A DNA stretch of 64,000 bases from Corallococcus macrosporus (GCF_017302985.1 NZ_JAFIMU010000002.1:434001-498000), one strand, 5' to 3'; positions 49,790-58,492 are shown, counted from the first letter of the stretch. Notes: generated by a model from the letters alone, not told the origin. Program-made: numbers and translations.

Positions 49790-50832
49790 GCGGCGAGAAG
49801 ACGGAGCAGCCCACCGCGAAACGGCTGCGGGAGGCGCGGCGCAAGGGGCAGCTTCCTCGCAGCCGGATGTTGTCCTCCAGCGCGACAACGCTGGGCGGGC
49901 TGTTGGGCTTCATCGCGTTCGCACCCGAGGGCTTCGCGCGGCTGAGGGACTGGACCGCGCGGTTGATGCTGGAGCAGACCTTCGCGGGAGCCTGGGAGGA
50001 GGGGGCCTGGATTGCCGCGTGGCTGTGCGGTCCCGCATTGGGCGGAGCACTGGTGGCATCGCTGGCGGTCTCCGTCGCCACGGTGGGCTTCGAACTGGAC
50101 GCTCGCCATGTCGCGCCGAAGCTCGAGCGGATCAACCCTGCCGACGGCCTCAAGCGCCTCTTCAGCGTCCGGCCCCTGATCGAGATGGGCAAGGCGCTAC
50201 TCGTGGCGGCACTGCTGGCCCTCATTGTCTGGGATGAGGTGGAGACGGTCGGCCCTGATGCCTTGCGTGCCGCGTGGCTCGATGGAACCCGGGGACTGGA
50301 GTTCCTGGTCGGCCGGCTGGCGGCGCTGGTGACGCGACTGGCGTGGGTGGTGCTGGGGTGCGGCGCCGTGGACTACGCGCTCGCCCGGCGCAGGCATCGG
50401 CGCGAGCTGATGATGTCCCGGGAGGAAATCAAGCGGGAGCACAAGGAGAGCGAGGGCGACCCGCGACACAAGGGGCAGCGGAAGGCCCTGCATCGCCAAC
50501 TGGCGCAGGGCGGTCCGGCACGTGGAGTGCAGAAGGCCACCGCTGTGATCGTCAACCCCACGCACATCGCGGTCGCGCTCCGCTACGACGCGGGCGAATG
50601 CGACGCGCCCTACCTCGTGGCCAAGGGCCGCGAACAGGACGCGCTCGCCCTCAAGGAAGAGGCGCGCAGGCAGGGCATCCCCGTGCTCCGGGACGTGCCG
50701 CTGGCCCGCAGCCTCATCCACTTCGACGTCGGAGAGTCCATTCCCGAGGAGCTGTACCAGGCGGCGGCCGTCGTGCTGCGGACCGCGATGGAACTGCGCG
50801 AGCCGGACGACCGTCCACGGAGCCAGACGTGA
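49786..50832 (+). CDS. sctU: T3SS autocleaving specificity switch SctU (YscU/FlhB family)
   Basis: A 348-residue protein. It starts with the KTEQPTAKRLREARRKGQ motif typical of FlhB/YscU, followed by four transmembrane helices (about 30-50, 75-95, 140-160, 180-200). The cytoplasmic domain has the autocleavage site N257-P-T-H260, which cuts itself between Asn and Pro to change substrate class from early to late. The following VAVALRYD and VLRDVPLARSLIHFDVGESIPEELY match the family. It overlaps neighbours by four bases. Confidence 0.97.
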   Translation: MSGEKTEQPTAKRLREARRKGQLPRSRMLSSSATTLGGLLGFIAFAPEGFARLRDWTARLMLEQTFAGAWEEGAWIAAWLCGPALGGALVASLAVSVATVGFELDARHVAPKLERINPADGLKRLFSVRPLIEMGKALLVAALLALIVWDEVETVGPDALRAAWLDGTRGLEFLVGRLAALVTRLAWVVLGCGAVDYALARRRHRRELMMSREEIKREHKESEGDPRHKGQRKALHRQLAQGGPARGVQKATAVIVNPTHIAVALRYDAGECDAPYLVAKGREQDALALKEEARRQGIPVLRDVPLARSLIHFDVGESIPEELYQAAAVVLRTAMELREPDDRPRSQT

Positions 50833-52907
50833 TGCCCGCACTCATGAAGGTCTTGCTGAAGGCCCGCCAGTCCTCGGACGTCGTGCTCGCGGTGGCGATG
50901 GCGGCGGTGCTTGGAGCGCTCATCATCCCGCTGCCCGCGTGGCTCCTCGACGTGGGGCTCGCGGTGAACCTGGCCGCGGCGGTGGCGCTCCTGGTCGCGG
51001 CGCTGAACGCGAGGGACGCGCTGCGGGTGACGTCGTTCCCCACGCTGCTGCTCTTCACCACGCTGTTCCGGCTGTCGCTCAACGTGTCGTCCACACGGCT
51101 GGCGCTCTCGGAGGGCCACGCGGGCGAGGTCATCCAGGCCTTCGGCGAGTTCGTGGTGCGAGGCGACTACGTCGTGGGCGCGGTGGTGTTCGCCATCCTC
51201 ACGCTGGTGCAGTTGCTGGTGGTGACCAAGGGCGCCGAGCGGGTCGCGGAGGTGTCCGCCCGCTTCACGCTGGACGCGATGCCTGGCAAGCAGATGTCCA
51301 TCGACGCGGACCTGCGCGCGGGCGCCATCGACCAGACGGTGGCCCGGCGGCGACGGCGCGACCTGGAGCGCGAGTCCCAGATGTTCGGCGCCATGGACGG
51401 CGCGATGAAGTTCGTGAAGGGCGACGTCGTCGCGGGCCTCGTCATCGTCGCGGTGAACCTGCTCGGCGGCACCCTCATCGGCGTGTTGCAGAACGGCCAG
51501 TCGTTCTCCGAGGCCGCCGCCACCTTCGCCCTCATCGCCATCGGTGACGGGCTCGTGTCCCAGGTGCCCTCGCTGTGCATCGCGGTGGCCGCGGGCCTCG
51601 TCGTCACGCGGGTGGCCTCGGAGAAGGAAGAGGACTCGCTCGGGACGGAGATTGGCTCCCAGTTCTTCGGCGACTTCCGCACGCTGACCACCGTCGCGGG
51701 CCTGTGCGTCGCGCTGGCCTTGATGCCGGGCATGCCGCACCTGACCTTCCTCGTCCTGGCGGCGGGCCTCGGAGGGCTCGGCCATGCGCTGCGGCGCAAG
51801 GGACAGACGCCGGAGAAGCCGCAGGTGAAGGACGGAGGGTCCACCGGAGCCGCGGTGCCGGCCGGAGCCGCGGGCAAGCCTCCCGAGAGCGCGAAGGCCC
51901 CGGTCGGCGTGACGCCCCTCACGCTGGACCTGTCCGCGCAGCTCACGCCGCTCGCGGAGGCGGAGGGAGGCGCCTTCGTGCACACGGTGCTGAACGCCGT
52001 GCGTGACGAGCTGTTCTTCGAGCTGGGCGTGCGCATCCCCGGCATCCGGGTGCGGACCCACGCCGCCTACCTGGGGCCCGGCGAGTACCGCATCCTCCTG
52101 GACGAAGTGCCCGCCGGTGGCGGCGTGGTGCAGCCCGGGGCCCTGTACGCGCTCGTTCCTCCCGGCGAGCTGGCCTTCCTGGAGGTCCAGGCGGAGGCGT
52201 CGGTGGAGCCCGCCAGCGGACGGCCCATCAGCCGGGTGGGGGAGGGGGCCCGCTCCCGGCTGGAGCTGGCCCAGGTGCCGCTGCGCAAGCCGTCGGAGCT
52301 CATCGCGGACCACCTGCGGGCCGTGCTGCGCCTGCGCGCCTCCGCGCTGCTGGGGCTCCAGGAGGTGCAGGGGCTGCTGGAAGGGCTGGAGGCCCAATCT
52401 CCCGTGCTGGTGAAGGAAGCACTGCAGAAGGTGCCGCTGCCGCTGCTGGTGGACGTGCTGCGGCGGCTCGTGCAGGAGCAGGTGAGCATCCGGGACCTGC
52501 GGGCCATCCTGGAGGCGCTCGTGGCGCCCACCACCGAAGGCGACGCTACCGCCCTGGCCGAGCGCTGCCGTCAGGCCCTGCACCGCTACCTGAGCCACCA
52601 GTTCGCGCCCACGGGCCCGCTGTACGCGTACCTCGTGGATCCGGAGGTGGAGGAGGTGCTGCGCGCCAGCGGCCCCCGAGGGCCCACGCCGGAGCCGGAG
52701 CGCATCATGGAGATATTGGAAGGGGTGCGGCAGATCGCCAACGGGGGCCGGGCGGTGCTGCTCACGGCCCCGGACATCCGCCGCCCGCTGCGCAAGCTGT
52801 GCGAGGGCCCGTTCCCGGACGTGGCGGTGCTAACCTACGGCGAGCTGGACGGGGACCTGCAGATTCGCCCCATCGGCCGGCTGGCGCCGGTCGCCGTGGG
52901 GCGGTGA
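50832..52907 (+). CDS. sctV: T3SS export apparatus protein SctV (YscV/FlhA family)
   Basis: A 691-residue protein. The N-terminal half has seven or eight transmembrane helices and the FHIPEP-type signature region DALRVTSFPTLLLFTTLFRLSLNVSSTRLAL and AMPGKQMSIDADLRAGAID. The C-terminal 330 residues form the cytoplasmic nonameric ring that receives substrates. Start either GTG 50829 or ATG 50832 (GGAG at 50819-50822 serves both). Last gene of the operon: three bases separate its stop from the IHF-like gene on the other strand. Confidence 0.96.
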   Translation: MPALMKVLLKARQSSDVVLAVAMAAVLGALIIPLPAWLLDVGLAVNLAAAVALLVAALNARDALRVTSFPTLLLFTTLFRLSLNVSSTRLALSEGHAGEVIQAFGEFVVRGDYVVGAVVFAILTLVQLLVVTKGAERVAEVSARFTLDAMPGKQMSIDADLRAGAIDQTVARRRRRDLERESQMFGAMDGAMKFVKGDVVAGLVIVAVNLLGGTLIGVLQNGQSFSEAAATFALIAIGDGLVSQVPSLCIAVAAGLVVTRVASEKEEDSLGTEIGSQFFGDFRTLTTVAGLCVALALMPGMPHLTFLVLAAGLGGLGHALRRKGQTPEKPQVKDGGSTGAAVPAGAAGKPPESAKAPVGVTPLTLDLSAQLTPLAEAEGGAFVHTVLNAVRDELFFELGVRIPGIRVRTHAAYLGPGEYRILLDEVPAGGGVVQPGALYALVPPGELAFLEVQAEASVEPASGRPISRVGEGARSRLELAQVPLRKPSELIADHLRAVLRLRASALLGLQEVQGLLEGLEAQSPVLVKEALQKVPLPLLVDVLRRLVQEQVSIRDLRAILEALVAPTTEGDATALAERCRQALHRYLSHQFAPTGPLYAYLVDPEVEEVLRASGPRGPTPEPERIMEILEGVRQIANGGRAVLLTAPDIRRPLRKLCEGPFPDVAVLTYGELDGDLQIRPIGRLAPVAVGR

Positions 52908-52910
52908 GGC

Positions 52911-53261
52911 CTAGAGGGTGCCGGTGCCGCTGCTGCCCTTGAACTCGGAGGAGGGCGGCAGGTCCGACTGGGCCTGCAGCGGCGCGGGGCGGTTGACCCG
53001 GTCCCGCAGCTCCTTGCCGGTGCGGAAGAGCAGGCCGCGCTTGGGCTTCACCGGGATGACCTGGCCCGTCTTCGGGTTGCGGCCCTGGTAGCCCTGGTAG
53101 TTCTTCACGTGGAAGGCGCCAAGCCCGCGGATCTCGATGTTCTCCCCGCGGCAGAGGGCGTCCTTCATCGACTCGAAAATCGTCTCGATGGTCGCCTCCG
53201 CCTGCTTCTGGGTCACGCCTCGTTTGGCGACGAGGATGTTGATCAGATCGGACTTGAGCAT
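52911..53261 (-). CDS. HU/IHF-family DNA-bending protein (IHF-beta-like)
   Basis: A 116-residue protein. The HU/IHF fold is clear: MLKSDLINILVAKRGVTQKQA, GENIEIRGLGAFHVKNYQGYQGRNPKTGQVI, and KRGLLFRTGKELRDRVN. The IEIRGLGAF and GRNPKTG segments are IHF-beta-like. A 26-residue tail rich in Ser, Gly and Thr follows the domain. The ATG at 53261 has GGGAG upstream. An in-frame ATG at 53333, preceded by a perfect AAGGAGGAGGTG, would add 24 residues; see the separate RBS entry. Confidence 0.9.
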   Translation of the reverse strand: MLKSDLINILVAKRGVTQKQAEATIETIFESMKDALCRGENIEIRGLGAFHVKNYQGYQGRNPKTGQVIPVKPKRGLLFRTGKELRDRVNRPAPLQAQSDLPPSSEFKGSSGTGTL

Positions 53262-53330
53262 CGGACGCTCCCGCAAACCCCGTGACCCCTTGGTGACAGG
53301 GCTCTCTGGCCCGTGGTCGAGTCCCGAATA

Positions 53331-53352
53331 CATAACAGAACACCTCCTCCTT
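53331..53352 (-). promoter_or_regulatory. Consensus ribosome-binding site for an upstream in-frame start of the IHF-like gene
   Basis: On the minus strand AAGGAGGAGGTG (53352-53341) lies seven bases before an ATG at 53333 that is in frame with the IHF-like gene, with no stop between. This is the best Shine-Dalgarno of the window and makes an N-terminally extended protein likely. Confidence 0.55.
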
Positions 53353-53386
53353 GCAAGCCGGGTGGGCTCCCAACCCTCTAAAAACG

Positions 53387-54814
53387 TTACGGATTTCCGC
53401 CACCGACCGCTGCCTTGGGGGCCTCGGGGGCGGGCGGGGCGAGCAGCCCCGGGCGCAGCGGTGTCACGAGGTCCAGCCACCGGGTGCGGCGCAGCAGGTC
53501 GACCCCGGCACAGTCGGCCGCCTGGAACAGGGGCTCGAACTGTTCGAAGCCCGGGGCCTTGGGGCCCGTCCAGGTTTCGGGGCCCCCGGTGATCATCACC
53601 CCGTGCACCGCGAGCGTGAGGTCGGCGAGCGTGAGCTCCGCGGGGTCCTTCGCCGGGCGCAGGCCGCCCCGTCGCGCCCGCTCCAGCAGGCGGGCTTCCA
53701 CCATCCGGTCCACCACTTCGTGCACCAGCGACTCCGGCACGCGCAGCCGCGTGGCCAGCTCGCGCGGCAGGGGAGGCGTGAGCCCATCCACCCAGCACAG
53801 GGTGACGTCCTGGGCGACGCGCGCGCCCACCAGCTCGTGCGCGCGCGGGTGGCTGCCGAAGGCGAAGAGGGAGCCCCGGAAGGAGACGTGCTCCACCGCG
53901 TAGGACAGCCGGGCGCCGAAGAGCATCACCAGCCAGCTCACGTACACCCAGGCGAGGAACAGGGGCAGGGCGCCCAGCGACGCGTAGAGCGGGTTGTAGA
54001 GGAAGCTGCGCGCGGCGAACTCGGCGTACACCTGCTTCGCCACCATCCAGCCCAGGCCCGCCACCAGTCCACCCGCCAGCGCCGAGCGCACGCGCACGTG
54101 GGCGTAGGGCGTCCAGAGGTACAGCAGCGTCAGGCTGCCCATGGCGATGAGCATGGTGCCCACCCCGATGAAGAACGGCGCGGAGGGCGCGTAGGTCTGC
54201 AGGAGCACGCGGACGCGGCCCGTGCCCGAGAAGGAGATGGCCAGGAAGATGGGGCCCAGCAGCAGCAGCCCCGCGTAGATGGACAGGCGCGTCAGCCACG
54301 GGCGCTGGCGCCGGATGCCCCACAGCTCGTTCACCGCGCCGTCGATGTGGCGCAGCAGCGAGCCCGCCGACAGCAGCACCGCGAGGAAGCCCACGCTGCC
54401 CACCGCGATGGAGTCGCCCGGGTGCAGGAAGCGGTCGAGCAGGGCGGCGGACTCCTCGCTGACTCCCGGTGCCAGCACTTCGGAGATGACGAAGCGCAGC
54501 TTCCGCTGGAACTGCTCCTGGTGGAGCGTGCGCAGCAGCACGATGCCCACGGTCAGCAGCGGCACCAGCGAGAACATGCTGATGTACGTGAGCGCGGCGG
54601 CGCGCAGGCGCAGGTTCTCGCCCATGAAGCCGCGCGCCACGGTGCGGCCCGCGAAAAAGATGTCCGCCGCGAAGCGGCCCGCTGACGTGGCCCCGATGGG
54701 CGCCCACACGCGGGCCGCGGTCTGGAGCGCCCAGGCCCGCGCACGGACCAGGGGACGCCGGAAGCGCCGGGAGAGCTTCCGGAGCTTCAAGGCTTCCTCC
54801 TGGTGCGCAGCCAT
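53387..54814 (-). CDS. YihY/BrkB-family membrane protein
   Basis: A 475-residue protein. Residues about 55-330 are the YihY/BrkB (RNase BN-like) domain with six to seven transmembrane helices: LRLRAAALTYISMFSLVPLL, then NELWGIRRQRPWLTRLSIYAGLLLL, and VYVSWLVMLFGARLSYAVEH. A C-terminal region of about 140 residues looks like a winged helix (VPESLVHEVVDRMVEARLLERARRGGLRPA), an addition seen in a subset of the family. The function is unproven; it is not a ribonuclease despite the old name. Confidence 0.9.
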   Translation of the reverse strand: MAAHQEEALKLRKLSRRFRRPLVRARAWALQTAARVWAPIGATSAGRFAADIFFAGRTVARGFMGENLRLRAAALTYISMFSLVPLLTVGIVLLRTLHQEQFQRKLRFVISEVLAPGVSEESAALLDRFLHPGDSIAVGSVGFLAVLLSAGSLLRHIDGAVNELWGIRRQRPWLTRLSIYAGLLLLGPIFLAISFSGTGRVRVLLQTYAPSAPFFIGVGTMLIAMGSLTLLYLWTPYAHVRVRSALAGGLVAGLGWMVAKQVYAEFAARSFLYNPLYASLGALPLFLAWVYVSWLVMLFGARLSYAVEHVSFRGSLFAFGSHPRAHELVGARVAQDVTLCWVDGLTPPLPRELATRLRVPESLVHEVVDRMVEARLLERARRGGLRPAKDPAELTLADLTLAVHGVMITGGPETWTGPKAPGFEQFEPLFQAADCAGVDLLRRTRWLDLVTPLRPGLLAPPAPEAPKAAVGGGNP

Positions 54815-55127
54815 CCCGGTGCAGCCAGGTCGCGGGAGTCCAGCAACGTGCGGAGGCGCGAAGGCAAGCGGTTCATCCCTGGCGATTCAAATGGGCCGGG
54901 GCGTGGACGACATCCCCGGTGTGGAAGCGCCACCGTAGCCAAACTCGGCCCCGGCGAACCAGCCCGCCCACCCCTCCCCAGCGGACGTTGTCAGCACACG
55001 CACGACCCTCGTCCGCCTGGCTGCTCACCATGCGGGAAGACGGCTTGCGCTCGCTCCAATGCAGAAGGCCCGGCGGGGTGTGCACCCACCGGGCCTTCGC
55101 TGTCACTCACGAACCGGAATCAGGGGT
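54815..55127. other. Intergenic region between YihY/BrkB and RNase E/G genes
   Basis: This 313-base gap contains the RNase E/G terminator at 55065-55097 and should contain the YihY/BrkB promoter. The best TTGAAT element for the latter has no convincing -10. Nothing else recognised. Confidence 0.4.
55065..55097 (-). terminator. Hairpin terminator of the RNase E/G gene
   Basis: AAGGCCCGGCGGG and CCCACCGGGCCTT form a 13-base stem with one C-A mismatch and a 7-base loop, about 30 bases after the stop. The flanking AAGG/CCTT and a short T-rich stretch (TTCTGCATT) on the minus strand are consistent with intrinsic termination. Confidence 0.6.
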
Positions 55128-57917
55128 TCAGGCTTCGCTGCCCCCGCCGGACGGCTCCGAGGAGCCCCCGCCGGATGCCGCAGGCGCCGAGCTGCCTCCA
55201 CCGACACCCGTGCTGCCCCCGCCAGAGCCGCTGCCGCCGTTGTTGCCACCACCGGAACCGCCTCCGCGCTCGCCGCGCTCGGGCCGCTCCCCACGCTCGC
55301 CGCCGCGGTGCTCGCCGCCTCCGCGCTCACCGCCGCCACGGTTCTCGCCACCGCGGTTCTCACCGCCGCCGCGCTCGCCACGGTTCTCACCGCCACGGCC
55401 CTCACCGCCGCGACGCTCGCGGTCACCACCCCGGTTGCGGTCACCGCCGCGCTCGCCACGCTCGGGACGCCGGCCCTCGCGACGGTCTCCGCCGCCGCGC
55501 TCACCGCCACGGCCCTCACCGCCGCGCTCGCCGCCGCCCCGGTTCTCGCCGCCGCCCCGGTTCTCACCGCCGCCGCGCTCGCTACGGTCGCGGTCCCGGC
55601 CGCCGCCGCGACGGCCCTGGTCCTGACGGCCGCCGTAGTTGCTGTCCGGACGGCGCTGCTGCATCGCCAGCTCGCCGTCACCGGAGCCCGGCGACGAGGC
55701 CACCTTGTGCTCGGGGCCCGTGGCCGACCGGCCGTAGATGTCGTACTGCTCGCGGTGGTAGTTCTGCTGCGCCTTCACCTGGATGGACTTGTTGTAGCGG
55801 TCCATCAGGTGCCGCAGCTCGTTGCGCTCCTCGCCCTGCAGGAGCCGCGCGACCTCCGCGTTGCAGTTGATGACCAGCGTGGAGTCCTTGTAGCCCGGCG
55901 CCTCGCGGCGGATCTCCCGGAAGATTTCATACGCGACCGTGGTGGCCGTCTTCACGAAGCCCTTGCCGTCGCAGTACGGGCAGTCCTCGTGCAGCACGCG
56001 GCCAATGGACTCGCGCACGCGCTTGCGCGTCATCTCCACCAGGCCCAGCTCGGAAATGCGCAGCACGTTCGTCTTGGCCTTGTCGCGGCCCAGCGCTTCC
56101 TGCAGCGACTTGAAGACCTTGTCGCGGTTCTGCGCCTTCTCCATGTCGATGAAGTCGCAGATGATGATGCCGCCGATGTTGCGCAGCCGGAGCTGGTAGA
56201 CGATCTCCTTTGCCGCCTCGACGTTGATCTTGGTGATGGTCTCCTCGAGGCTCTTCTTGCCGACGTAGCGGCCCGAGTTGACGTCGATGGCGGTGAGCGC
56301 CTCCGCCTGGTCGATGATCAGGTAGCCGCCGCTCTTCAGCCACACCTTGCGCTGGGTGGCGCGCTGCAGCTCCTGCTCGATGCCGTAGGCGTCGAAGACG
56401 GGCTCGTCCGTTTCGTGCAGCACCACGCGGTCGCGCAGGGCCGGGTCCTGCGCGGTGACGAAGCCCTGGATGCGCTCGTACTCCTCCGCGTCGTCCACGA
56501 CGAGCTTCTCCACGTCGTGGGCGAACAGGTCGCGCGTGGCGCGCAGGATGAGGTCCAGGTCCGGGTGCAGCAGGCCCGGTCCGCCGCGCTTCTCGTTGCG
56601 GCGCACCACCTGGTTCCACACCTCGATGAGGAACCGGATGTCGCTCTCCAGCTTCTCCTGGGGAACGTTCTCCGCCACCGTGCGCACGATGAAGCCCGTG
56701 CCGGGCGGCCGCAGCCGGTCCACGATTTCACGCAGCCGGCGGCGCTCCTTCTCGTTGGAGATGCGGCGGCTGATGCCCACGTGGTCCACCGTGGGCATGA
56801 ACACCAGGTGACGGCCCGGGATGGAGATGTGCGACGTGAGCCGCGCGCCCTTCGTGCCGATGGGGTCCTTGGAAATCTGGACCACCACCTCCTGGCCGAC
56901 CTTCAGCAGGTCTTCAATCTTGTCCGTCTTGCGCTGCTTGGGCTTCTCCTTCTCCTCGTCGCGCTTCTCGCGGCGGGGCTGCTCCTGGCGGCGCTTGTCC
57001 TTGTCCTTCTCGCGGCCCTCCCGGTTGCGCGGCTCGCGGGCCTCGCGCGCCTCACGCGGCGTGCGGCGCTCGCCGGACACCTCGGCGGGACGCGCGGACT
57101 CGGGGGCGGGGGAGGGGATGAGCTCACCCAGGGCGGCCGCGTGCGGCGGCGGCTCGGCGGCGCCGTCCGTCACGGGCACCGCGCCGGACTCGGCGAGGGC
57201 GGCGACGGTGGCGCTCTCCGCGGGCGTCTCCTGCACCGCCGCGGCGTGCTCCTCGAAGGGCGTGCCGTTCTCCGTCAGCGGCACCGCCACGGCGGCGGTG
57301 GACACCGCGACCTCGGACTCCGGCGCGGCGCCCTCGGCCGGGGCCTCCACGGCGGCCACGGGCTCGGCGGCCTGCGCGGGCTCGTGGGACCCGGTCGAAG
57401 CCTGGGCCTCCACCGGGGCCGGGGCGGCTTCCGGGGCCGGCTTCACGGCCTCGGCAGCTTCAGGGGCGGCCGCCTGGGCCTGGACGTCCAGGGCCAGCGC
57501 GCCGTCATGGGCCAGCACCGGCTCCGGGTGGGCCGGGGACGCTTCCGTGCCCGCGGGCAGGGCGTGCTTGGTGTCCGGGACCGTGGCGGCCGCGAGCTCC
57601 ACGGCATCGGCCTCGGACTCGGTGGGGACCTCCGGGGCGTCCTCGTGCTCGCCCTCGGTCAGCTCGAACTGGGCGCGGGCGAAGTCCGGGTCGTAGACGA
57701 CGTCGCTGACATACAGGAAGGCGGCCTTCTCCAACCCGATGTCGACAAAGGCCGCCTGCATGCCCGGGAGGACCCGGACGACGCGCCCCTTGTAGATGTT
57801 TCCGACGACGCCCTTGTCCTTCTTACGCTCGAGGTAGAACTCCGCGATATGGCCGCCCTCGACGAGCGCCACCCGGGTCTCCCGACCCGCGGCGTTGATG
57901 ACGAGCACACTGCTCAT
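55128..57917 (-). CDS. rne: Ribonuclease E/G with split S1 domain and RGG-rich tail
   Basis: A 929-residue Rne/Rng-family endoribonuclease. The S1 domain begins at residues 38-75 (GNIYKGRVVRVLPGMQAAFVDIG) and resumes at about 333 (IEDLLKVGQEVVVQISKDPIGTKGARL), so an Ala/Pro/Glu-rich, then Arg/Lys/Glu-rich insert of about 255 residues splits it. The catalytic DNase I-like domain has D545 in AIDVNSGR and D588 in CDFIDME (magnesium ligands), and CPYC (646-649) forms the zinc link. Residues about 735-929 are low complexity with many RGG and ERGG units. It processes rRNA and turns over mRNA. The tail likely binds RNA or partners. Confidence 0.93.
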   Translation of the reverse strand: MSSVLVINAAGRETRVALVEGGHIAEFYLERKKDKGVVGNIYKGRVVRVLPGMQAAFVDIGLEKAAFLYVSDVVYDPDFARAQFELTEGEHEDAPEVPTESEADAVELAAATVPDTKHALPAGTEASPAHPEPVLAHDGALALDVQAQAAAPEAAEAVKPAPEAAPAPVEAQASTGSHEPAQAAEPVAAVEAPAEGAAPESEVAVSTAAVAVPLTENGTPFEEHAAAVQETPAESATVAALAESGAVPVTDGAAEPPPHAAALGELIPSPAPESARPAEVSGERRTPREAREAREPRNREGREKDKDKRRQEQPRREKRDEEKEKPKQRKTDKIEDLLKVGQEVVVQISKDPIGTKGARLTSHISIPGRHLVFMPTVDHVGISRRISNEKERRRLREIVDRLRPPGTGFIVRTVAENVPQEKLESDIRFLIEVWNQVVRRNEKRGGPGLLHPDLDLILRATRDLFAHDVEKLVVDDAEEYERIQGFVTAQDPALRDRVVLHETDEPVFDAYGIEQELQRATQRKVWLKSGGYLIIDQAEALTAIDVNSGRYVGKKSLEETITKINVEAAKEIVYQLRLRNIGGIIICDFIDMEKAQNRDKVFKSLQEALGRDKAKTNVLRISELGLVEMTRKRVRESIGRVLHEDCPYCDGKGFVKTATTVAYEIFREIRREAPGYKDSTLVINCNAEVARLLQGEERNELRHLMDRYNKSIQVKAQQNYHREQYDIYGRSATGPEHKVASSPGSGDGELAMQQRRPDSNYGGRQDQGRRGGGRDRDRSERGGGENRGGGENRGGGERGGEGRGGERGGGDRREGRRPERGERGGDRNRGGDRERRGGEGRGGENRGERGGGENRGGENRGGGERGGGEHRGGERGERPERGERGGGSGGGNNGGSGSGGGSTGVGGGSSAPAASGGGSSEPSGGGSEA

Positions 57918-58379
57918 GGATGAATCCTGGTAGCGCGCGCGGTAGGGGGGACCTCACCGGACGGGAGGCGGCGAGACGCCACACCTCCGAGCACGCTGCG
58001 ATGGGGGAGGCGGCCAGAGGCCCCCCGGCGTGTGCACGCCATCCGGAAGACCCGGAGGGAGAACGCATCACCTGGGTGGGGGCCGAGGACATCGCCGCCT
58101 GCTCCTCCGAGTTCACGTCGCCCCGCATTGCGACCGGCACCGTGCCGGGCGGGGCTGCTTCTCTTCACGCGCTCGAGGCCTCCACCACGCCCGTGCCGTC
58201 CGCCCCCTCTTCCACACCCGGTCGGTGCCCTTCATGTGGGTCACCTTGGGGGGGCGTCTGGGGGCCCCGGAGCAGCAGGGGCATCCGGAGGAAACCGGAA
58301 GCGCAACCCGTCGAAATTCCAGCCTGGGCCTGATGTCCCGCCAACGCGGGGCGTCACACAACCGCCCAGAAACACGGAG

Positions 58380-58408
58380 AGTTTTCCACGCCCCTCCAGG
58401 TGTGTAAA
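58380..58408 (-). promoter_or_regulatory. Candidate promoter of the RNase E/G gene
   Basis: On the minus strand TTTACA (58408-58403) and AAAACT (58385-58380) are separated by 17 bases, matching consensus at five of six and three of six positions. The gene ATG is at 57917. Confidence 0.4.
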
Positions 58409-58456
58409 GGCCCGATGCGCCCGTTCATCCACTGTCGGGCAGATGGAGGGCGGGCC

Positions 58457-58477
58457 CGCCCGGCGGGTCCCCGGGCG
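58457..58477 (-). terminator. Hairpin after the DUF3052 gene
   Basis: CGCCCGG (58457-58463) pairs with CCGGGCG (58471-58477) around a 7-base loop, 16 bases past the DUF3052 stop. No T tract. Confidence 0.4.
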
Positions 58478-58492
58478 CTCGGAAACGGACGT

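Larger units (their letters stand above)
57918..58492. other. RNase E/G leader and upstream intergenic region
   Basis: This 575-base stretch contains no gene. On the minus strand a promoter-like pair lies at 58380-58408, which would give a leader of about 455 bases. RNase E mRNAs commonly have long structured leaders that feed back on their own stability. A hairpin for the DUF3052 gene lies at 58457-58477. Short ORFs here have no coding features. Confidence 0.45.

Noticed and set aside
43935..52907. T3SS operon as recently acquired DNA
   Set aside because: GC content and codon use look like those of the neighbours, and there are no integrase, tRNA or IS marks. It looks resident.
55059..57923. 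954-residue open frame on the plus strand
   Set aside because: Antisense to the RNase E/G gene. The Ala/Thr-rich run mirrors the RGG-rich tail and has no independent domain.
58030..58407. Short ORFs before the RNase E/G gene
   Set aside because: They have Pro/Arg-rich shadow composition, no SD, and overlap one another in different frames.
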